A stretch of 64,000 nucleotides of DNA. Source: Cystobasidiopsis lactophilus (taxonomy: Eukaryota > Basidiomycota > Agaricostilbomycetes > Agaricostilbales > Chionosphaeraceae). The notes under the pieces are model-generated. The model was not told the DNA's origin and ran no database searches. It saw only the letters and a list, made by a program, of their open reading frames with translations. Within the stretch, counting starts at the first letter, position 1; the number at the start of each line of letters is the position of its first letter. The translations under genes and the position numbers were made by a program. This document shows positions 44,596-57,015 of the stretch, piece after piece. The stretch is taken from assembly GCA_001599975.1 (NCBI GenBank), contig BCIO01000002.1, positions 496,001-560,000 of the forward strand, read 5' to 3'.

Positions 44596-45915
44596 TCAGT
44601 CGACCTTTTGTGTGGTCTCTACGTCTACAATGATCGAGTTGGAGGTCTCTAGCCGGCTCTTGCCCTCCTTGTTGAAGGACACGCCAAAGGTGGTCGGATT
44701 GGACTCGAGCGCGCGGGCGGAGTGCCGCCGCAGGTAGAACCAAGTCACTGAGCAGACTTTGGTGAGCAGGAAGAGAAGGAAAGGGCAAAGGGAGACAGAC
44801 CGAAAGTCAAGAGGTAGAACTCGGACATGAGCGGGTCGATGATCCAGACTGTCCCAGTTCAAGCCAGCCTTCAGCTTCCCGAACAGGAGGGTTGTGCAAT
44901 GAGGAAGCCTCACATCCTATGATCGAAGTGCGCGCTAGGGTTAGTTGAATTATCGCGACGCAGGTGGTCAGCCCGTTGGTGGCAACCGTCATCATGACCA
45001 AGCGGCCAATGACATGCTTGATGCTGTTTCCCATGGGCGAATAGTTGAGTCCGAACGTTCGCGGGAGGAAGGAGGAGGGAAGGAAAGCCGTACGCAGACC
45101 CAAAGGTACTGGTCCCAGATCGCTTTAGCGCCCACAACAAGGCGAGGAGGAGGTAAATGTCTGTGATGGCGTAGAGGAGCTTGGGTGAGATGTGGGTGAG
45201 CGCCTTGGCTTCATTGTGCTGCAAGTCAAAATGGTTGCGCTCACATATGGAAGGACAGAATCTGATGACCCTTGTCAGCTTCCCGCAGCGACTCGGCGAC
45301 AAAGTGGCTCACAAGTGAAGCCTTGAGCGGTCCCATACCACTGTGGCGTCCAAATCGCAGTGTCCGTCCCATAAAGGGCGATCATGCCCGATGCTATTCG
45401 TGCAGCGAAACAACAGCCAGCCAGACTGGCGCCGACGATGAAAAGTGCAATGTGCCGCCATAGCACGTAGATCCGCCACGAGTAAAAGCCTTGAATAATG
45501 GCTGAAATGGCGCCACCGATGATTTGGAAGGCGATGTATCGTGTCGTGAAGCCTGGCGAAGTCGAGAGGAGAAATCGATCAGCAGGTGGTTCTTGACCCG
45601 AGTCGTCAGGCACTCACCATTGGCGACCTCGTAATTCCCAAAGTTGAGACCAAAGAGGATTGTTGCATCGGCGGAGAGCACGCCGATCTGCGCTACATGC
45701 AGAAGCAGGCAAAGCTGGAGCAGCCGCTTGAACCCAATTTGTTCGGCCGCGCCATAGGTGAAGAGGAATATTGAGTAGAGGGCGATGAGGATGCCTCCGA
45801 AAATGAAGCACAGCACGACGGCTAACACCTCAGCAGCGAGGATATCATTGTCACTGCCGAGAAAAACAATGAGCAAGCCACTTTGCGTTCCCGCGGTTTG
45901 GCGCCCTCACGACAT
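44596..45915 (-). CDS. Fungal multi-pass membrane protein (DUF6534-like)
   Basis: Plasma-membrane-type seven-helix protein common in basidiomycetes; function unknown. The first coding exon is only ATGTC (45915-45911); splicing to TGACAATGAT gives MSDNDILAAEVLAVVLCFIF, otherwise that frame has no ATG. Helices follow: ILIALYSIFLFTYGAAEQIG, LLQLCLLLHVAQIGVLSADA, TTRYIAFQIIGGAISAIIQG with FYSWRIYVLW (the family's F(Y/F)xxRIxxL motif), IALFIVGASLAGCCFAARIA, then a part with LLYAITDIYLLLALLWALKR, and VIGRLVMMTVATNGLTTCVA. The C-terminal tail ends SIIVDVETTQKVD, stop at 44596. At least six introns of usual length; a few joins in the middle are approximate. Confidence 0.62.
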
Positions 45916-46589
45916 GTAATTGGCGGACAACCGGATTGCTCGAGGAGAACAACTTGCACCAGCGAGAACAAGCAATGTTTTGGAGACGGAAGCGGCAAAA
46001 AAGGGCCCGAGGCGAAGAAGGTTTGCCAATGGCCCAGGCGAAGCATTTGGCAATCATTGGCGTCTTAGTCGTGGTGGCCTGACGCGAGCTGCAGATGTCC
46101 TACATGGCCTCATTGATACAGTAAAGAAGCAAAGTCGCAGGTCAAGACGTGAGGAATTGGATGAGGAGGGTGGCGGATGAAGAGGCGGCGCGTGTGACGG
46201 TGACGGTGGCGACGAATGGGCAGTGGCCTCCGTGCTCAGTACTGTCCTCAGGCATTCGTGCTCACTCATTGTAAGAAAGAAGCTGGGCAAAAGCAAATTC
46301 AACTGAACAAGCCTTGCAGCATGCAGCAGCTGGCGGAGGCAAACGCAGCTCATTAACTAGAGCTGTTGGTTGGGTTCGCATGAACGAGCATTGGCCCTTG
46401 AGACACGATTGCACCTGCTCATGCATCGCACAATCCCAAGGGCAGACGTCCCCTTTTCCCTGAACAAATCTGCCCCGCCACCGAAAGCAGAATTGATTTT
46501 TCTGCGGCCCTTTCCAGCCAGCGACGGCCGCCGTTACCCTGAGCGGAAGACTCGCATGAGCACGGAGGTGTCCTGAGATTGTGCAGATA
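45916..46589. other. Intergenic, no gene seen
   Basis: Upstream of the membrane protein and downstream of F-box copy E. Short frames only; the right edge depends on where copy E ends. Confidence 0.35.
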
Positions 46590-47810
46590 CGAGAGGACAA
46601 ACCTGAAAGCACGACGTCCGGCGCTTCCAGCTCGAACCGCTTCCAGTCCTCGAAACCGAAGCTGAACCGCAGTCTGGGTCTCTTGCTGAACGAGTGAATA
46701 GTCTTGATGCCGTCGTCCTCAGAACGTAAGGTCAGCTCGCGAAGATTAGGAAGAAGGGTCGGAATCCGCGAAGTCGAGTTTGCAACGCTTGGGCTGTTGG
46801 CGAGGGTTGAACCAAAAGGTGGCCGAAGTGACAGAAAGCTCTTCCAGTGAAGGCGGTAAGTTGACGTCCGTCAGCAGCTGGAAGAACTCGGCGTAGGTGC
46901 ACTCCGAATAGGCGAGCCGCAAAACGCGCAGGTGGGTGTGGCTGCCAAGGGGAAGACTGGGGCGCTTCCAGCAAGGCTCGGTTGCCGTAGAGAGCTCGAG
47001 ATGTTCCAAATTGGGCACTTGGTCGAGCATGATCTTTGGGTCGCCCACGTTCATGCTGAAAAGCTCGAGCCGGCGAATGCAAGGCGGGAACATGGGATTC
47101 TCCTGGAGGAAGGAGCGACCGGAACGGTTGGTGGTCACATCCTCAAGAACAAGTGTGGTAAGCTGCATGGCTTGAATGGCGCGGCGCAGGTCGGGGAACG
47201 AGTCGATCGACATGTTGGCGAGGTCCAGAGTTCTGAGGCTCGGAGCAGCCCCCAACAGGGTGAGGAATGGTGCACTCGCGTGCATATTCCAGTGCCGATT
47301 TTGAAAGGTGAGACCTCCTGACACGACCAGGACCTTCAGGGCCATCAAGTTGGTCTTCTGCAAAGCCTTGTGGGATCGCATCGCGGTGAGCGGCCGAACG
47401 ATTCGCGGCCTAAGCTAAGAAGGCCTTACAATGCTCGAGGCGAGGCTTTGCAGACTGTGGGGACTGCAATTTCGCATATAGAGCTTCTCCAGATGTTGAC
47501 ATTGAGCGAGGATGCCAGACAGCTTGTTGTCCAGACTGACAGACGGGCTCCACCAGCTCCATCCAGCGAACGTGACATCCAGCTCTCGAAGCTTCGACGC
47601 TTTGGCGGGGTTGGCTTCGATGGCCGCCAAAATCATATCCGCAAAGGAGACCGCATTGTTGTCGAGCAACACAACCTTGGAGGAGAGCTTGGCGACGACA
47701 GCTGGGCGCAGAGCCTTGCAGAGAAAGCTGAGGGCTTCGGTGGGCTCCTCGAGGTGGTCGATGACCCTTTCGACGAGCTCGATGGGCAGGCGAACGCTTT
47801 GGGCGGTCAT
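46590..47810 (-). CDS. F-box/LRR-like protein (copy E), with a likely one-base frameshift
   Basis: Exon 1 47810-47430 (127 codons, MTAQSVRLPIELVERVIDHL then FLCKALRPAVVAKL), phase-0 intron 47429-47358 (gtaagg...tgcag), exon 2 from 47357 (KTNLMALKVLVVSGGL). LRR-like segments include LRTLDLANMSIDSFPDL, LTTLVLEDV, IRRLELFSMN, VPNLEHLELST and LRVLRLAYS. The frame stops at 46746, but one base off, starting at a run of four T (about 46805), the typical family C-terminus continues: RIPTLLPNLRELTLRSEDDG and FSFGFEDWKRFELEAPDVV. This looks like a homopolymer insertion, real or from assembly. The true 3' end near 46590 is approximate. Confidence 0.62.
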
Positions 47811-48004
47811 TTTGACAGGTGGCCTCCAGAGGCTCGCGGGTGCTGCTGTGGAGTCACTGCGCTGGTTTTTGGCACTTATAGACTATTTTGGAACGTCGTG
47901 GCTTCGTGGGCAGCCGGCGAGCGAACTTAACAGCGGCGGTCCCGGGAAGAGCTTCCAGGCAGCAGGCCCTTTTGGAGACGCACCGCCACCATTCACATCA
48001 CACC

Positions 48005-49007
48005 ATGTCTTCCCTCGATGAGGGGGACAACATCTGCCAGCGATGCTGCGTCGTGTTTGAAAACCCTACGTGCCAGCTCGTTGCCGTCACCTTGGCGGAA
48101 TTGCCCCAGTCCTCCTCCCGCTCTCCCACCAGCTGTCTGCTCGTTGCCCGGGCCTGCAGCCTGTCGGTACGCTCTCTGACTTCACTCTAGGATAAATTAG
48201 CATCTGAATGATGCTCTGCAGTGCCAGTTGGATCTTGCCGAGGAGGAGTTTGTGCGCCAGGGCTTCTTGAGGGCTCCTGGTGACGACGAGCAGGAGGACT
48301 CGGACGGCGAGCCGCAGGACTCGCGGGAGCTCCCTTACTTCACCTACAAATCCGGCGCCCTGTTCTACCGCCTGTCCAGCTCCGCTTTCGCCACCTTGCG
48401 CCCAACGGACGATGGGCCTTTGGCGCTCAGATTCCATGTGCCCGAGCGCAGGCTCTCGAGCTCCGTGTCCCGCTCGCTGCAACAGTCTGGCAGCTCGACG
48501 TCGGAGCAGATTGAAGCCTCGCTTTCGGCCATGCACTTGACTCCGGATGGGGAAGTCCCACCGCCGGCTGCGAAGAGTGCGTCTCCCTGCCGTCCACTTG
48601 ATCGTATCTGTGGTCTAATTGGCATACCTTGAACCCCACAGGGAAAGTAGATGTCAATGTGGAAGTCAGTGACGGGCGTCTGGGCTGCTTTCGGCTGAAT
48701 GATTCGTGGGTTGCAGGTCTCACCTCAGTAGAAATGTTTCGCTGAAGCAGGCGGTACAATTTGCAGGCTCTCGCCCGGCCTCTTGAGGAAGCTCTATGAT
48801 GCGGTGGCCCAGCACTTTGGTATCCCCGTCAAGGAACTCGAGATCTATCACAACAACCGGCTCGTCACCGCCACCAGTCCAGCCCGACCAATCCAGGAGG
48901 GAATGACCTTCCATGTTGGCCGCAAGAGACTTGTGAGTACTCCTCCTGCTCTTCTGAGACGCACGTCTAAACGTGGGCTGTGGCAGGTTCCAATCTGTCT
49001 GCGCTAA
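48005..49007 (+). CDS. Hypothetical protein with N-terminal CxxC and ubiquitin-like end
   Basis: Not recognised. Start at 48005 (MSSLDEGDNICQRCCVVFEN) with a possible zinc-binding CxxCC. After an intron near 48170-48222 comes an acidic and polar part (QLDLAEEEFVRQGFL, DDEQEDSDGEPQD, PYFTYKSGALFYRLSSS), then serine-rich SSSVSRSLQQSGSSTSEQIE. The last well-formed exon reads SPGLLRKLYDAVAQHFGIPV and KELEIYHNNRLVTATSPARP, resembling a ubiquitin-like beta-grasp by its pattern, and ends VPICLR at 49007. Exons between 48575 and 48770 could not be joined cleanly. It shares a 194-bp divergent promoter with F-box copy E. Confidence 0.45.
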
Positions 49008-49358
49008 GGCCTGCACTTGCGCACCTCGTCATGGTCGTCTCGATTTTTTACCCCAGCACTTGTATACCCTTGCCCGCTTGTCGTTTGCCACGCAATCAGA
49101 GTCTGTAATAGAGCACCCCCAGAGCAAGAGCCACGTAACGGCGGGTTCCGAACTCACACCAATTTGGGGCAAAGAGCCCGTCATCCCCAACTTGCGCCGA
49201 CAACTTATCTTCCTGCTCAGCGACGAACTGTGTTCAAGCTGTTTGCTTCCGTCTTAATACTTAAGCAGATCTAAGCAGCCCACGCTTTCCTTGCGTGGCT
49301 TGGATGTGCCTGTAGAGCAAGCGAACGCAGCAACACATTTTGAACCCGAGCGAAGCGA
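49008..49358. promoter_or_regulatory. Upstream region of ACC1
   Basis: 350 bp between the hypothetical gene and the ACC1 start. No TATA box, sterol-type or inositol-type element stood out on reading. It must contain the ACC1 promoter. Confidence 0.4.
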
Positions 49359-52300
49359 ATGGCAGCTCCTGCTTCGACCGGCCCAGCGGCCAACGGGGCC
49401 AATGGAGCCGTCAAACCTGCTTCTGAGGACTATCCAGACCATGATTCGGTCGCCTACTTCATCGGTGAGCTGTTGTCTCAACGCTCTGGTCAAATTTCTG
49501 TGGGCGCTCAATGCGGTGTCCTCAGGCGGCAACAACCTGTCCGCCGCCTCTCCATCCCGAGTGGCAGACTTTGTCAAGGCCAAAGGTGGCCACACCGTCA
49601 TCACCAAGGTGCTCATCGCCAACAACGGCATCGCCGCCGTCAAGGAGATCCGCTCCGTCCGCAAGTGGGCCTACGAGACGTTTGGCAATGAGCGGGCCAT
49701 CGAGTTCACCGTCATGGCTACCCCTGAGGATCTCAAGTGGGTTCTCTTCACCCCAACGAAGCGGGTTTCCCTGCGAGGGCACCTGCAACAGACGGGGACA
49801 AGCATTTTAACTTTTTTGGGTGCCAATTGCGCAGGGTCAACGCCGACTACATCCGCATGGCCGACCAGTATATCGAAGTGCCAGGCGGCTCCAACAACAA
49901 CAACTACGCCAACGTCGATGTGATTGTGGACGTCGCCGAGCGAGCGGGCGTCCATGCCGTCTGGGCAGGCTGGTGCGTTTGCATTTCTCCCTTCTTTGTC
50001 CTTTGGTTCGGCTTACGAAAGCGTTTTTCGTGCGCAGGGGACACGCTTCGGAGAATCCGCGCTTGCCAGAATCGTTGCACGCCTCCAAGAACAAGATCGT
50101 CTTCATTGGCCCGCCCGGCTCTGCCATGCGCTCTTTGGGCGACAAGATCTCTTCTACCATCGTGGCCCAGCACGCCCAAGTGCCTTGTATGGCCTGGTCC
50201 GGCACCGGCATCAGCGACACCCAGATGAGCAAGGGCGGCTACGTGGAAGTGCCCGACGAGGCCTACCAGCGCGCCTGCGTCACCAGCTGGGAGCAGGGCC
50301 TCGAGCGAGCCGAGAGCATCGGCTGGCCCGTCATGATCAAAGCCTCCGAGGGCGGAGGTGGCAAAGGCATCCGCAAGGTCGAGGCCAAAGAGGCCTTCAA
50401 GCAGGCCTTCGCCGCCGTCCAAGGCGAGGTGCCCGGCTCGCCCATCTTCATCATGAAGCTCGCCGGCGCCGCCCGCCATTTGGAGGTGCAAGTCCTGGCC
50501 GACCAGTACGGCAACGCCATCTCGCTCTTTGGCCGCGACTGCTCCGTCCAGCGCCGCCACCAGAAGATCATCGAGGAGGCCCCCGTCACCATCGCCAAGC
50601 CAGACACCTTTGAGCACATGGCCAAATCGGCCGTCAGGCTGGCCAAGCTCGTCGGCTATGTTTCAGCCGGTACCACCGAGTGGGTCTTCGCTTCCTCTCC
50701 AATGCTCCTTCCTTCGCTTAGCTGCCTTCTCCGCATGCCCGCAGGTTCCTTTACGAGGCGGCGACTGACAACTACTACTTCCTCGAGCTCAACCCGCGTC
50801 TTCAAGTCGAGCACCCGACGACCGAAATGGTCTCCGGCGTCGACCTGCCCTCGGCGCAGCTCCAAATCGCCATGGGCATCCCGCTCCACTGCATTCGCGA
50901 CATCCGCACTCTCTACGGCGTCGACCCCCACAGCGCCACCAAGATCGACTTTGACAACTCGAACCCGGCGTCGGCTGAACAACAGCGAAAGCCCGTCCCC
51001 AAGGGCCACGTCGTCGCCGTCCGCATCACCGCCGAGAACCCAGACGCCGGCTTCAAGCCCTCCAGCGGCACTCTGACCGAGCTCAACTTCAGGTCCAGCA
51101 CCAACGTCTGGGGCTACTTCTCCGTCGGCACGTCTGGTGGTCTGCACGAGTTTGCGGACTCGCAGTTCGGCCACATTTTTGCCTACGGCGCCAATCGGTC
51201 TGAGTCGAGGAAGAACATGGTTGTGGCCTTGAAGGAGCTGTCGATCCGCGGTGAATTCTGGACCACGGTCGAATACCTCATCAAGCTGTGGGTCCATCTC
51301 TCTCAAATGGAAGAGTCGACAAATTGGCTTACCGCGTTTGCAGTCTCGAGACGGAGGCTTTCGAGTCCAACACCATTACCACGGCTTGGTTGGATCACTT
51401 GATCAGCAGCAAGTTGACCGCTGATCGGCCCGACGCGACCTTGGCCGTCGTCTGCGGCAGCGCCACCAAGGCCCACCTGTTGTCCGAAGCTTGCCAGGCC
51501 GAATTCAAGCGCATTCTCGAAAAGGGCCAGGTCCCACCCAAAGGCGTGCTCCAGACCGTCTTCACCATCGACTTCATCTACGACGACATGAAGTACTCGG
51601 TCACCGCCGCCAAGTCGTCGCCGACTCTCTGGTCGCTCTACCTCAATGGAGGCAAGACCTCTGTCGGCGTTCGCCCTTTGGCTGACGGCGGCCTGCTCAT
51701 CCTGCTTGACGGCCGCTCGCACGCCGTTTACTGGCGCGAGGAGGTCGAGGCCCTCAAGCTGATGATCGACAACAAGACTTGCTTGATCCAGCAAGAGAAC
51801 GACCCGACCCAGCTCCGCAGTCCTTCTCCCGGCAAGCTGGTCCGCTACCTGGTCGAAAGCGGCGAGCACCTCAAGGCTGGCGACGCTTATGCTGAAATCG
51901 AGGTGCGCTTTCGTCTGCCCTCTGTTGGTGCCACAACTGACAAATTTTGGTTTGCTCAGGTCATGAAAATGTACATGCCTTTGATTGCGTCGGAGGACGG
52001 CACGCCGCAATTCGTCAAGCAGGCCGGCGTTTCCCTCTCGGCCGGTGACATTGTCGGCATCTTGACCCTCGATGATCCTTCCCGCGTGCATCACGCCAAG
52101 CCTTTCGAAGGCCAGCTGCCACCCATGGGAATGCCCTCGGTCGTCGGCACCAAGCCCGCCCAGCGCTTCGGCTACCTACTGGAGACCTTGCGCAACATCT
52201 TGCAAGGCTACGACAACCAGTCCATCCTGCAGTCCTCCTTCAAGGAGCTGGTCGACGTCCTTCACCAGCCCGAGCTACCTTATGGCGAAGCCAGCGCCAT

Positions 52301-55300
52301 CCTCTCCACCTTGTCCGGTCGCATGCCGCCTAAGCTCGAGGCGTCCATCCGGTCCACGATGGAGGCTGCTCAAGCCAAGGGCCTCGAGTTTCCCGCAAAC
52401 AAGATCTCGAGGTACATCGAGAACTACATCACGGACAACTTGCGGCCGCAAGACCGCGCCAGTTTCTTGACGAGCTTGGCTGGTCTCGATGGCGTGGTGG
52501 CTCGCTACCAGCGCGGCCTCAAAGACCACGAGGCTTTCACCATTGCCACCCTGTTTAAGCAGTACCTCGACACCGAGAAGCTTTTCAGCGGCAGCAGCGA
52601 TGATGTGGTGCTGACTTTGCGCGACACCAACAAGGACAACTTGGAATCCGTTGCCGGCCTCGTCTTCTCCCACTCCCGCGCCGCTGCCAAAAACAACCTG
52701 ATGATGCTCTTGCTGGAGCACGTCAAGAAGGAGACCTCCCAGCTGGCCCTCGACGTGCACTTCGCCGAGCTGCTCAAGGACCTGGCCAACCTGGACAGCA
52801 AGGCTTCCGCCAAGGTCGCTCTCAAAGCAAGAGAAGTCTTGATCGCCGGCCAAATGCCCAGCTTGCAAGAACGCACTGCCCAAATGGAGCAGATCCTCAA
52901 GTCTGCCATCTCCGGCTCCCACTACGGCGAAGTTCGCCGGCACGGCCGCCAGCCTGATGTCGAGACCCTGCGCGAGCTCATCGACTCGACCTACACTACT
53001 TTCGACGTCCTTCCCCAATTCTTTCATCACCAGGACGAGTGGATTTCTTTGGCCGCGCTCGAGGCTTACGTCCGCCGAGCGTATCGTGCCTACAACATCC
53101 TCGCTTTGGATTACTTCGAGGGTGACCTACTCGACAACGAGCCCGCCTCCATCGTCTGGACCTTCCAGATCCCCAGCTCGCAGAGCAGCCCCAACCAGGT
53201 GCTCTCTTCCGGCTTGCACTCGCGCATCACCAGCTACTCGGACCTCAGCGAGGTCCTGGCTAGCAAGTCCACCAGCCCTATCAGGGGAAACCAGGAACTG
53301 CGCTATGGCGTGATGTACTCGGCCAACACGCTGGCTGACCTGGAGGCCAACTTGGCCGGTGCCTTGCTCAACATCAAGGCTGCCCCCATCGGCGCCAACG
53401 CCACGCCTCACAACGTGGTCAACGCAGTCCTCCGCCTCAGCGAAGACAGCCAAGAGCAGCCTGCCGAGGGCTGGCTCCAAGCTTTCACCGAAATTGCCAA
53501 CGACCACTCGTCGGAGTTGCGCCGCAAGGCAATTCGTCGCGTCAGTTTCATGGTCTGCCGACCCGGCCAGTACCCATCCTACTTCACCTTGCGACCCAGC
53601 GCCGAAGACGCAAAGTGGCAAGAGTCGTCCGCCATTCGCGACATCGAGCCCGCCCTTGCGTACCAGTTGGAGCTCAACCGCCTTTCCAATTTCAACTTGG
53701 AACCTTGCGGTGTCGAGAACCACCAGATTCATGTCTACTACGCTACCGCCAAGGAGAACGTGGCGGATGCCCGCTTCTTCGTCCGAGCTTTGGTTCGCCC
53801 CGGTCGCTTGCGAGGCGGCGTGTCGATGGCCGATTATCTGGTCTCCGAGACTGAGTTCGTCCATTTCTTAGCAGACTGGTTTGATTCGTAGCGCTGACAG
53901 TCAATGCTTTGCAGTCGTTTGATCAACGACATCCTCAACGTGCTCGAGGTGGCGTCTGCCAGCAAGCGCTCGGCTGACGTCAACCACTTGTTCATCAACT
54001 TTGTCTACAACCTTCGCGTCGACTTTGACGACGTCCAGCGAGCTCTGGCTGGCTTCCTTGACCGCCATGGCAAGCGTCTTTGGCGCCTCCGCGTCACTGG
54101 CTGCGAGATCCGAATGATCTTGGAGGACGCCCAAGGCAACTCGCAAACCATCCGTGCCATCATCGAGAACGTCTCTGGCTTTGTCGTCAAGTACGAGGCC
54201 TACCGCGAAGCCGCCACCGACAAGGGCATCATCCTCAAGTCGATCGGCACCCAGGGCGCGCTCCATCTCCAGCCCGCCAACTTGCCTTACACCACCAAAG
54301 AATGGCTCCAGCCCAAGCGCTACAAGGCCCACGTCGTCGGCACCACGTACGCTTACGATTTCCCCGACCTGTTCCGCCAGGCCTTGCGTAAGGAGTGGAA
54401 GTCGGCCATCGATAGCGGCCGCGTGCCCGCCAGCAAGATGCCTTCAGACCCGCTCGACTGCAAGGAGCTCGTTTTGGACGAGTTCGGCGTGCCGCAGCAG
54501 GTCGAGCGTCCCGCCGGCAGCAACAACATTGGCATGGTCGCTTGGTACTTCTCGATGAAGACGCCGGAGTACCCGGCCGGTCGCCCAGTCGTCGTTGTCG
54601 CGAACGACATCACCTTCAACATCGGTTCTTTCGGTCCCTCGGAAGACAACTTCTTCTTTGCGGTCACTGAGCTCGCCCGCACCAAGGGTTGGCCCAGGAT
54701 TTACCTCTCGGCCAACTCTGGCGCTCGTCTTGGCATTGCCAATGAGCTGGTCGACCTTTTCAAGGCTGCCTGGAACGACGACAACAAGCCGGACAAGGGC
54801 TTCAAGTACATTTACCTGTCGGAGGACGATTACGGCCGCCTGGCCAACGCCGAGAAGAGCGTCATCACCGAGCGCATCGAAGAGAACGGCGAGGTTCGCC
54901 ACAAGATCACCGACATCATCGGCTTGCAGGACGGCCTGGGCGTGGAGTCGCTCAAGGGCTCGGGCCTTATCGCCGGTGGCACTTCGCGCGCCTACGACGA
55001 CATCTTCACCATCACCCTCGTCACCTGCCGCTCGGTCGGCATTGGCGCCTACCTCGTTCGCTTGGGCCAGCGCGCCGTCCAAGTTGAAGGCCAGCCGATC
55101 ATTCTTACTGGCGCGGCTGCCCTCAACAAGGTGCTCGGCCGCGAAGTCTACACCTCCAATCTGCAGCTGGGCGGCACCCAAATTATGTTCAAGAACGGTG
55201 TCACCCACATGACCGCCAGCAACGACTTGGAGGGCGTCGCCAGCATCGTTTCCTGGATGTCCTACGTGCCACAGGTCCGCGGCGCCATGGTGCCCAGCAC

Positions 55301-56762
55301 GTTGGCCTCGGACCCCGTCGACCGCAAGATCGAGTACACGCCAATCAAGGGAGCGTACGACCCGCGCTGGTTCATCGCAGGCAAGGAGAACGAGGAGGGC
55401 CCGTTCCAGCGGGGCTTTTTCGATGTTGGCTCCTTCCAAGAGTCGCTCTCCGGCTGGGCTCAGACAGTCGTAAGCTGCTTCTTTTCTTTCGATTTCTGTG
55501 TGCCATCCGATCTAACTATCACTTGTTCAGGTCGTTGGACGCGCTCGTCTCGGTGGCTTGCCCATCGGCATCATCAGCGTCGAGACCCGCACCATCGAGC
55601 GCGTTGTACCAGCCGATCCAGCTAACCCCATCTCTCAAGAGCTCAAGATCATGGAGGCTGGCCAAGTTTGGTACCCCAACTCGGCCTTCAAGACTGGCCA
55701 GGCGATTGCCGATTTTGACCGCGAAGGCCTGCCGCTGATCATCTTTGCTAACTGGCGTGGCTTCTCCGGTGGCCAGCAGGACATGTTTGACGAAGTGCTC
55801 AAGAGGTGCGTTGTCGTCGCTCCCTTTGCACAGCGCGATGCTCATTGAGAGAACAGGGGCTCGCTCATCGTCGATGGCTTGTCGAATTACAAGCAGCCCA
55901 TCTTTGTGTACATCGTTCCCAACGGTGAACTCAGAGGTGGCGCTTGGGTCGTGTTGGACCCCAGCATCAACCAAAAGGGCATGATGGAGATGTGAGTTCC
56001 TTGCTCAGCTCGATCTGCTGGCGACAATTGCTGACCACACGAGTTTTTAGGTACGCCGACAAGACTGCGCGAGCCGGTGTTTTGGAGCCCGAGGGCATCG
56101 TCGAGATCAAGTTCCGCAAGGAGAAGATCCTGGCCATGATGCAGCGTCTCGACCCCACCTACCGCGCTCTCAAGCAAAAGATCGAAGACAAGGCTACGGC
56201 GCCGCAAGACGTCGCTGCCGCCAAGCAGGAGGTCTCGACTCGGGAGCAGGTGTTGATGACCAGCTACGGCCAGGTCGCGCTTCACTTCGCGGACCTCCAC
56301 GACACGCCGAAGCGCATGAAGGCCAAGTCCACCATCCGCGACATCATCGACTGGGCCGAGGCCCGCACCTTCTTCTTCTGGCGCTTGAAGAGGCGGTTAC
56401 TCCAGGAAGAGGCCATCAAGCGCTTTGCGGCCGCGGCCACTCTCAACCGCAAAGAGCTCGAGGAGCAGCTCAACTCTCTCTTGGACATCCAGCTCTCCGA
56501 CAAGGAAGCTGTAGCACGCCTCGAGAGCAGCGACTTCGAAAAGGCTGTCCTCAAGGAGGAGGCCAGGCTGCGCGGCACCCAGCTGGCGACCGTCATCTCC
56601 GAGCTGGCCGCGGTCAACGCCGAGGATGTTGCTCAATCGATGCAGGGCAAGCTGTCCGCCGAGGACATCCAGGTACGCTGTTCTCCTCTGCTGCTCTCAG
56701 AGCACCACTGACTTCAGCTCCAACAGACGCTCATCGGCATCCTCAACAAAACGAAGGCATAG
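49359..56762 (+). CDS. ACC1: Acetyl-CoA carboxylase (multidomain, biotin-dependent)
   Basis: Cytosolic enzyme making malonyl-CoA from acetyl-CoA, ATP and bicarbonate, the committed step of fatty acid synthesis. Start [16 protein letters not shown] at 49359; about eleven short introns; stop 56760-56762; roughly 2250 residues, normal for fungal ACC. Biotin carboxylase: [36 protein letters not shown]-grasp glycine loop [28 protein letters not shown]. Biotin carrier site VMKMYMP (Lys in MKM) directly follows an intron near 51900-51960. Then the long central region, and the carboxyltransferase: [99 protein letters not shown]. The gene looks fully intact. It is followed after 253 bp by a sirtuin gene on the same strand. 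Confidence 0.96.
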
Positions 56763-57015
56763 GCGGCAAGAGAGCACGCAGACGCCACCGGCTCCCCAAA
56801 AGAGTTGTACATTCACATAGCAAATTTAATGAAATCTAGCATGGGCCACATAGGGAGATCTTAGACTGGGCCACAACTGGCAGCGTTGACTCCAGGAAGA
56901 GGAAGGGGAGCGATCAGGAGGTCACATCAATTTGAGACGGCGACCTTCCGTCCACGCTTACTTTGTCCTGCTGCTGATTACTCTTCTAATGCCTAAGAAG
57001 AACGATAACGACAAA

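Noticed and set aside
51303-52094. 263-codon antisense frame, and others at 50656-51306 and 52275-53030
   Set aside because: All lie fully inside ACC1 exons on the opposite strand and are codon-bias shadows.
54444-55439. 331-codon open frame antisense to ACC1
   Set aside because: It mirrors the conserved carboxyltransferase coding sequence; long antisense frames are expected in GC-rich third-position-biased genes, and it has no recognisable domain.
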